Assembly (NCBI RefSeq): GCF_018294505.1
Contig: NC_057796.1
Span: 270,952,458 to 271,016,457, forward strand
DNA from: Triticum aestivum
Taxonomy: Eukaryota; Streptophyta; Magnoliopsida; Poales; Poaceae
DNA length: 64,000 nt
Direction of reading: 5' to 3'
Below the pieces are notes generated by a model. The model saw only the letters and a program-made list of their open reading frames with translations. It was not told where the DNA came from and did no database searches. This document shows positions 57,992 to 64,000 of the stretch, piece after piece. The position numbers and the translations under genes are program-made. Positions within the stretch are counted from its first letter, which is position 1. The number at the start of each line of letters is the position of its first letter.

Positions 57992-58546
57992 TTGCCTTCA
58001 AGTTCTCAAGGTGGGTCCCGAAGAATCCTGAAAGAAGAGTTCCCAAGAAGTTCAAGACGAATGTCAAAGCAAGTCAATGAAGTCCGCGACCAATCAATCA
58101 TCCGCGTGAGCAATCATAATAAAATTCCAGAAGTCAAAGAAGCAAATTCAAGAAAAAAAATCCTAACAGTTCAAGAAGCAGTCAAGTGCTCCCAAGCAGT
58201 AAGGGACCCACTGGAAGGAAGGAGGAAGGTAGTTGTTCACCACCCCTCAATATGCACGAAGAAAAATCGCCAAGCCGTTGTCCCAAAACCATTTGCCCTA
58301 AACCTATCATACCTAAGTATGTGGGTTCATGAGGTGTGTGCAGGGGGCATGTTGAGCTGTGGGGGCCCTCAGTATGATGATGGGTTAGAGTATGAATTTC
58401 TGTTGCCTCTCGGAAGAATCCCGAAACATGGCGTCTTCATACACATACACCGAAGCTTATTTAAGTTGTTGAGTTGCAATCGTCAAGGTCTTTCGACGGT
58501 TCCCACTGACAAGTCCTTCGTTAGCCTTCTCGGATATCACGCCTAA
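57992..58546 (+). CDS. Hypothetical ORF in the internal domain (184 codons)
   Basis: An open frame between the integrase remnant and the 3' end of the internal domain. It is Lys/Arg/Ser/Gln-rich in the first third (RRILKEEFPRSSRRMSKQV), then neutral; no domain or membrane segment is recognised. The first third contains loosely repeated AAG/CAAGAA-rich phrases, so the open frame may be accidental. Grass Tat-type elements often have a long non-coding stretch here. Confidence 0.25.
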   Translation: MPSSSQGGSRRILKEEFPRSSRRMSKQVNEVRDQSIIRVSNHNKIPEVKEANSRKKILTVQEAVKCSQAVRDPLEGRRKVVVHHPSICTKKNRQAVVPKPFALNLSYLSMWVHEVCAGGMLSCGGPQYDDGLEYEFLLPLGRIPKHGVFIHIHRSLFKLLSCNRQGLSTVPTDKSFVSLLGYHA

Positions 58547-58748
58547 TAGCCGGTGTATATTGGGAAAGCCAATATTTTAAAAACCCACAACTTTTTTTCG
58601 CCTATTTTTTTTGTTTGGTGTTTCTTGTTGTGCTCCTCCAACATCTTTGCAGCCATGGAGAGGCACTCCCTGTCATCGTCGACGGCATTCTGACGACAAA
58701 CCACTACATCGAACTACGTCATGGGTGTTTGGGTGCAGCAATACCCAT

Positions 58749-59602
58749 GCGCCCCTGACAACGCCGACGACAGCCCGACAACCAATGGTCTACACCGACA
58801 CGCATGATGGGTGCCAGAAGGCAACACCTGCGCTCACAGAGGTGGTGCCGATTTGTCTCCGTGTCTCTGTCTCCAACAACAATGAAGCATGGGGGCAACG
58901 TCAACCCTTTAATCATTCGTAAGGCCAATAGCGTCCTGGCGTACCACCAGAATTGGCATGCCATGAGTGGTGTGACGATTCAGCCAATGAAGGGGAGCTA
59001 TCGATGGTCTACCGATGCCTTGCCTACATCAACACAAGGAGATCATGGGAGCAGTGTAATGCGGCAGTGCGGCCAGCGTGAATCTATGAAACCCTCCAAT
59101 CAAGCCGGTTGGCACCGTAGCAGCTAGACGGTCACGGCGAGATTGGTAAAAAAAATTTGTTTTCAGGATAAGGCATGTTCTTTCCCCATGGAATGAAGAC
59201 AGGAAAGGGTTCTCTCGTTGGCTTGCATCGTGCCCATAATACGATCCAACGAGCTCTTTAAAAGAACACAAGTGTGGATGGACGTACGTACCTACACTAA
59301 GTCATGTTGTTTTCTCACCATCTTCGGAACGACGCGCATGTTGTGACTCTCTGAAACGGTTCTTCAGGCCGCATAGGACCAACGCACCAGAAAAAGCAAA
59401 AAATAATAATAATCGTCGAGTCAAGCTCGATTTGCTTCGCACTCAAGCTCAACTCGACAACGGGGCATTTGTTCGACGAGTTTTTGTGCACTGTTGCATA
59501 AGAAAATATTTATTTAGTTGAGTTTTGATGCAGGCTAGACGTGCGAAGGCAAGGTGTTAATAAAGGCAAAAATGCTATTGCATGGTACATGCACGTCCAT
59601 AC
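58749..59602 (+). repeat. Left arm of a large inverted repeat
   Basis: About 854 bp covering the last part of the internal domain (58749-59469) and the first 133 bp of the right LTR. Its reverse complement is at 59758-60610, about 98-99% identical by eye, with a 155-bp spacer (59603-59757) of ordinary LTR sequence. Confidence 0.93.
59459..59469 (+). other. Polypurine-like tract before right LTR
   Basis: AACGGGGCATT directly precedes the LTR start TGTTCGACGAG at 59470. GGGGCAT before TG is usual for Gypsy polypurine tracts. An inverted copy lies near 59895. Confidence 0.6.
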
Positions 59603-59757
59603 TGTTCATGCATGGTGCAACTACTACATGTTCATGCACACACACATGTCTTGGCCACGGGTTATTTTAGTCTAAACGCATAGCTAGCTTAGACACATAT
59701 ACATACTTATGTATTGGAATACCGGCAAGCTCGCGTTACACATCCGAATACCCGTTC

Positions 59758-60610
59758 GTATGGACGTGCATGTACCATGCAATAGCATTTTTGCCTTTAT
59801 TAACACCTTGCCTTCGCACGTCTAGCCTGCATCAAAACTCAACTAAATAAATATTTTCTTATGCAACAGTGCACAAAAACTCGTCGAACAAATGCCCCGT
59901 TGTCGAGTTGAGCTTGAGTGCGAAGCAAATCGAGCTTGACTTGACGATTATTATTATTTTTTGCTTTTTCTGGTGCGTTGGTCCTATGCGGCCTGAAGAA
60001 CCGTTTCAGAGAGTCACAGCATGCGCGTCGTTCCGAAGATGGTGAGAAAACAACATGACTTAGTGTAGGTACGTACGTCCATCCACACTTGTGTTCTTTT
60101 AAATAGCTCGTTGGATCGTATTATAGGCACGATGCAAGCCAATGAAAGAACCCTTTCATGTCTTCATTCCATGGGGAAAGAACATGCCTTATCCTGAAAA
60201 CAAATTTTTTTTACCAATCTCGCCGTGACCGTCTAGCTGCTACGGTGCCAACCGGCTTGATTGGAGGGTTTCATAGATTCACGCTGGCCGCACTGCCGCA
60301 TTACACTGCTCCCATGATCTCCTTGTGTTGATGTAGGCAAGGCATCGGTAGACCATCGATAGCTCCCCTTCATTGGCTGAATCGTCACACCACTCATGGC
60401 ATGCCAATTCTGGTGGTACGCCAGGACGCTATTGGCCTTACGAATGATTAAAGGGTTGACGTTGCCCCATGCTTCATTGTTGTTGGAGACAGAGACACGG
60501 AGACAAATCGGCACCACCTCTGTGAGCGCAGGTGTTGCCTTCTGACACCCATCATGCGTGTCGGTGTAGACCATTGGTTGTCGGGCTGTCGCCGGCGTTG
60601 TCAGGGGCGC
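59758..60610 (-). repeat. Right arm of the large inverted repeat
   Basis: Reverse complement of 58749-59602, carrying an inverted copy of the LTR start, polypurine tract and 3' internal domain. Small differences from the left arm include a one-base deletion in a G run (60462) and a few substitutions. The outer breakpoint (60610/60611) falls exactly where left-LTR homology resumes. Confidence 0.93.
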
Positions 60611-60758
60611 CTAGATGGTCACGCGCATAAGCAAGGTATATACGAGATTTTTTTTGTCCTTTTCTTTGTGCAGGGTTGTGCGTCAAAAAAACAACAGAAG
60701 GAAACCTCAGCGACGGGGCTGCGCATTAAACATCCATCCAACCCTAGCTCCTCCAGCC

Positions 60759-60766
60759 TATAAATA
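60759..60766 (+). promoter_or_regulatory. LTR TATA box, right LTR
   Basis: TATAAATA equivalent to 41246-41253. The sequence upstream of it differs from the left LTR because the inverted duplication ends 150 bp away, so the right LTR has lost part of its U3 region. Confidence 0.55.
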
Positions 60767-62066
60767 CTTGACCAGGGCAAGGCGCAAAGGGGGGAAGGAG
60801 GGACAAGGCATCCAAGAGAACCACGCAGGAAGGAGACGCGTCGGCCCATGCGGCAGCGTCGAGGATACATAAGAGAAAATACGAGGAGCTAGCACGCAGC
60901 GGCAGTGGCAACGACGCGCTGGAGCCAAGACCTCACGTACGCAACAGAGAGGAGAAAGAAAACATCCAGAAGAAGACGCACCCATGACGGCAGCGTTGAG
61001 GATGAGCGGCGGACGCGCGTACACGCCGGCCGCAGAAACACGCGTGTGGGATGATACACACGTAACCATGCAATGATTTTCTTTTTCTATGTATTATCTA
61101 TTTCACAGGATGCCTAAGAACACCCGAGGAGAGCTGAGGCACGGGAGCAAACCTACGTACACGCATCCATCCATCAAGAAGGAACACACGAAGATACCTC
61201 ACGCAGCAAACCCTACGATCTAGAGGGAGGCGCTGCCTCGGCGGCCGCGTCCGACTGACGCGCCATGGTGCCGAGCACGTTGTTGAGATGACGGTTGTGC
61301 ACTCGGGCGATATTGCCATGGATAGCAACTGCATGTGTGCATCTATGGTACGTATAATATATTTTTTAAGCAGATCGCAGGAGACGCGTCCATGGCAGCG
61401 GCATCGAGGACGAGATGCACCCATGGTGGCAGTATCGAGGATGACACGCGCTTGCGGCGGCAGAGTGTGCGCGGGACACAACGTTCTTCACCTAACATGT
61501 GCAATGGAGGTGGCAGACGACGTGCCCAACAAAGATGGCCGCGGACGATGCGATGCTCTTTTGGTACCAGGTGTTGTGGAGGCGGCGGATGACGCACACA
61601 ACGGAGGTTGCCTCGGACGAGCGGGGCGCTTCTCGTACCATAGCGCAACTCCTACTACGCCGCCGCCGGAGACGACTTCATCCCATCAGGAAACGACACC
61701 AACACCGCCGGAGATTGCCTACGACAAGTCAAGCATCACACTTCTGTTTGGAGATACTCGGAAGCAGCCGGAGCTCGCCAACGACGTAGCCCAACCGCTA
61801 GCTCTGGGTCTCTATCATGGCGGCCTACATGTCCTCGGCGAACAGGACACGGTGTACAGGTTGCGACGAACAGGTCAGCGATGAACAAGACACTATGCAC
61901 AGGTCCTTCAAGAACAGGTCACCGTTGTACAGGTCGAGACGCACAGGTCCTTGGGGAACAGGTCACCGGTGCACAGGTCCATGGCGCTCGGATCCCGTGT
62001 AACAGGTCTGGTGTCCTGAAGAAGACGGCGTGGCCGAAACAGAGCTCGCGACGACGTAGCCCGAGA

Positions 62067-62855
62067 CAAGTCCATGACGAGCAGATCTTTCCGTTGCACA
62101 AGTCCTCGGCGTCCCGATTGCGACGAACAGGTCGGTGGTCTTGCTTACCGGAGGAGACGGGGTAGCAGAACCGGAGCTCGCGACGAAATAGCCGAGTCAA
62201 GTCCATGGCGAACAGGTCTCTCTAGTGCACAAGTCTATGGCGTCCCGATCACGGCGAATAGGTCGGTGGTCTTGCTTACCGGAGGAGACGGGGTGGCGGA
62301 GCCGTAGCTCGCGACGATGTAGCCCGAGTCAAGTCCATGGCAAACAGGTCCCCGGTGCACAAGTCTTTGGCGTCCCGATCGCGCTGAACAGGTCGGTGGT
62401 CTTGCTTACCGGAGGAGACTATGTGGAGGAACCGGAGCTCGTGCCGACGTAGCCCGAGTCAAGTCCATGGCGAACAGGTCTCTCTAGTGCACAAGTCATT
62501 GCCGTCCCGATCGCGGCGAACAGGTTGGTGGCCTTGCTTACCGGAGGAGACGGGGTGGCGGAACTGGACCTCGCGACGACGTAGCCCAAGTCAAGTCCAT
62601 GGCGAACAGGTTTCTCCAGTGCACAAGTCTTTGGCATCCCGATCGCGGTGAACAGGTCGGTGGTCTTGCTTACCGGAGGAGACGATGTCAAGTAACCGGA
62701 GCTCGCGACAACGTAGCCCGAGATAACTCCATGGCGAACATGTCTCTTCGACGCACAGGACCACGACTAACAGGTCCATGGCAAACAAGTCACCGGCGTA
62801 CAGGTCTTTTGCTACCTTTTGTCGGAGGGGACGACATTGGCGGAACCAGAGCTCA
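62067..62855 (+). repeat. 132-bp tandem array in right LTR, six units
   Basis: Unit starts (CAAGTCCATG or equivalent) at 62067, 62198, 62330, 62460, 62592 and 62724, spaced 130-132 bp. The second unit has no separate counterpart in the left LTR. Confidence 0.85.
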
Positions 62856-63897
62856 CGATGTTGCAGCCCAAGGCCGGTCCCTCCTTCGAGAGGCACACCC
62901 GCCATGGACGACAGGTCCTGCGTACGGGTGCTACTGTACAGGTCCATGGTGTCGCCGGCGTACAGGTCACCCTTTGGTGTAGCACCTACTGAGGCGGCAC
63001 GGCCTCTAAGACACCACCTTTCGTTGACCCCATTAGGAGGCACCCTTGTCTTGGCAAACCACGAAACCTGGGGTCCGGCTGAGACAAGGCAATGCAACAA
63101 ATACGATCATCCCTCCACAAGTTCGCCAGACGGGGCACCTTGATAAAGCGGACTGTCATAGACTTGGCGTTCAATCAAGTGAGGCGCACTCTTCATGGTG
63201 GATAGATTCTTGGCGTACAGGCCTCGACGTACAGGTCAATGGCGTCACCGACGTTCAGGTCACCCTTTGGTGTAGCATCAAACAAGGCGATGCGGTCTCC
63301 ACGATAACACCTTTCCACGGCCCTATGAGGCGGTGCTCTTTGTCTTAACGGACCGCCCAATACTTAACGTCTAGCCGAGATGAGGCGCCAACCACACCAG
63401 CCATGCCGATATCAGCGTGCGACGGTTCTACAACGACGCCGGTCTCCGAAGCAACTACTCCCGCGAGGCATACCCCTTGCATACCCTGACAAGTCGTCTA
63501 GGTTGTCTAGAAGTCTAAGCCGAGCAGGACCCATGCAACTTCAACCCCAACTACATCATCGCCACCAAGACCGATGAGGCGTGACAGCGAGGGCGGACAT
63601 GGCTAGCAGAAAGCCATGTTTTGAGCGGCGCGTGTACCAACGAGGACACGGGCTCTGCCGCTGCCCATACACCACCATCATCATGCATGGGGAACGCAAG
63701 GCGAAGACGACAAAGACGACCACACGGCTTAATCGGAGGTATCTCAGGGAGCAACCCACGGGAGTAATTAACTTGGAGCCTTCCGAGGCCCCGGGAACCA
63801 AGAGACTGCAATCGCAACAGTTAGGCAGGCCACGCTAGTAGGCCATGGAGCGCATATTTAAAGGGATCTTGTATTTTTGTTTCTCCATTGAGAGATT

Positions 63898-63903
63898 AAT
63901 AAA
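63898..63903 (+). terminator. Polyadenylation signal in right LTR
   Basis: AATAAA in GAGAGATTAATAAACTGCATG, the copy of 44261-44266. The right copy would process the element's own transcript. Confidence 0.5.
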
Positions 63904-64000
63904 CTGCATGTTTCCCTATCTTTACCTGTGTACTTAGTACACTGGCACGCCCGCAACATTTTATTTCTCCTGGTGCGTAGAGAGATAATAATATAATAAC

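Larger units (their letters stand above)
40490..64000 (+). mobile_element. Large non-autonomous LTR retrotransposon (LARD-like), right end cut by window
   Basis: The left LTR (40490-44392) is followed by a primer-binding site, then an internal domain interrupted by a CACTA element (45633-55206), a polypurine-like tract, and a right LTR from 59470. Without the CACTA the internal domain is about 5.5 kb and keeps only an integrase tail. Very long LTRs and little coding content fit the class of large retrotransposon derivatives; Sukkula is a barley example, but I cannot confirm the family. It would rely on enzymes of a Gypsy relative, probably Tat-like given the integrase tail. The right LTR lacks about 29 terminal bases, which lie beyond the window. 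Confidence 0.85.
59470..64000 (+). repeat. Right LTR, enlarged by an inverted duplication, incomplete at window end
   Basis: 59470-59757 matches left-LTR 40490-40778 and 60611-64000 matches 41093-44363. Between them the left-LTR segment of about 314 bp is replaced by the 853-bp inverted duplication. It has six copies of the 132-bp unit where the left LTR has five. Apart from these changes the two LTRs look about 97-98% identical. Confidence 0.88.

Noticed and set aside
60233..60574. 113-codon minus-strand frame repeated on the plus strand near 58804
   Set aside because: It is the inverted-repeat copy of the 3' internal domain. No family is recognised and the two copies differ by a frame-shifting base, which argues against selection for coding.
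1..64000. CRISPR, tRNA or rRNA genes
   Set aside because: No regularly spaced short repeats with unique spacers and no cloverleaf or rRNA-like sequence were noticed. The setting is plainly a plant nuclear genome.

Overview
The window looks like a piece of a large, repeat-rich cereal genome, most likely of the wheat tribe (Triticeae; Aegilops or Triticum). This is inferred from element types I recognise by eye: an Angela/BARE-like Copia element, Fatima/Sabrina-like Gypsy LTRs, CACTA elements with GGGCC-rich ends, and Stowaway MITEs. No database search was possible. There is no operon, rRNA, tRNA or CRISPR array. Almost all of the sequence is nested transposable elements, plus one intact-looking spliced gene and several broken gene fragments.

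Left part (1-8977): a nine-exon plus-strand gene (1194-7366) can be assembled with matching splice phases into an uninterrupted 514-codon frame of unknown function. Just downstream lie the GGGCC-rich subterminal repeats and terminal sequence of a CACTA transposon ending at 8977. The gene is probably an accessory gene of that CACTA element, whose other end is outside the window.

8978-19168: the 5' part of a minus-strand Gypsy element (gag and LTR). Its LTR is split by a complete minus-strand Copia element (10377-18918) with TSD TATGA and a dead polyprotein. 19169-23534: older unassigned DNA holding a solo LTR (19666-21222, TSD GAGGC) and an array of ATGGCAA motifs.

23535-28688: a complete gag-only Gypsy element (TSD TATCT). 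29181-33150: an end-to-end chimera of a Gypsy pol tail, an LTR-like region, a primer-binding site, gag and protease, all on the plus strand and cut off before reverse transcriptase. 33150-40352: lower-copy DNA with a decayed RPA1-like (OB-fold) gene, local tandem duplications, a Stowaway MITE, small duplicated minus-strand exon candidates, and a poly(A)-ended non-LTR insertion with a 12-bp TSD.

40490-64000: a very large non-autonomous LTR retrotransposon (LARD-like, 3.9-kb LTRs) inserted in an older Copia LTR. Its internal domain keeps only an integrase tail. It is interrupted by a 9.57-kb CACTA element (45633-55206) that holds a tandem array of about 660-bp units and captured host gene pieces, including an exon of the spliceosomal protein SmD2. 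The right LTR carries an 850-bp inverted duplication, making a large palindrome around 59680, and runs off the window about 29 bp before its expected end.
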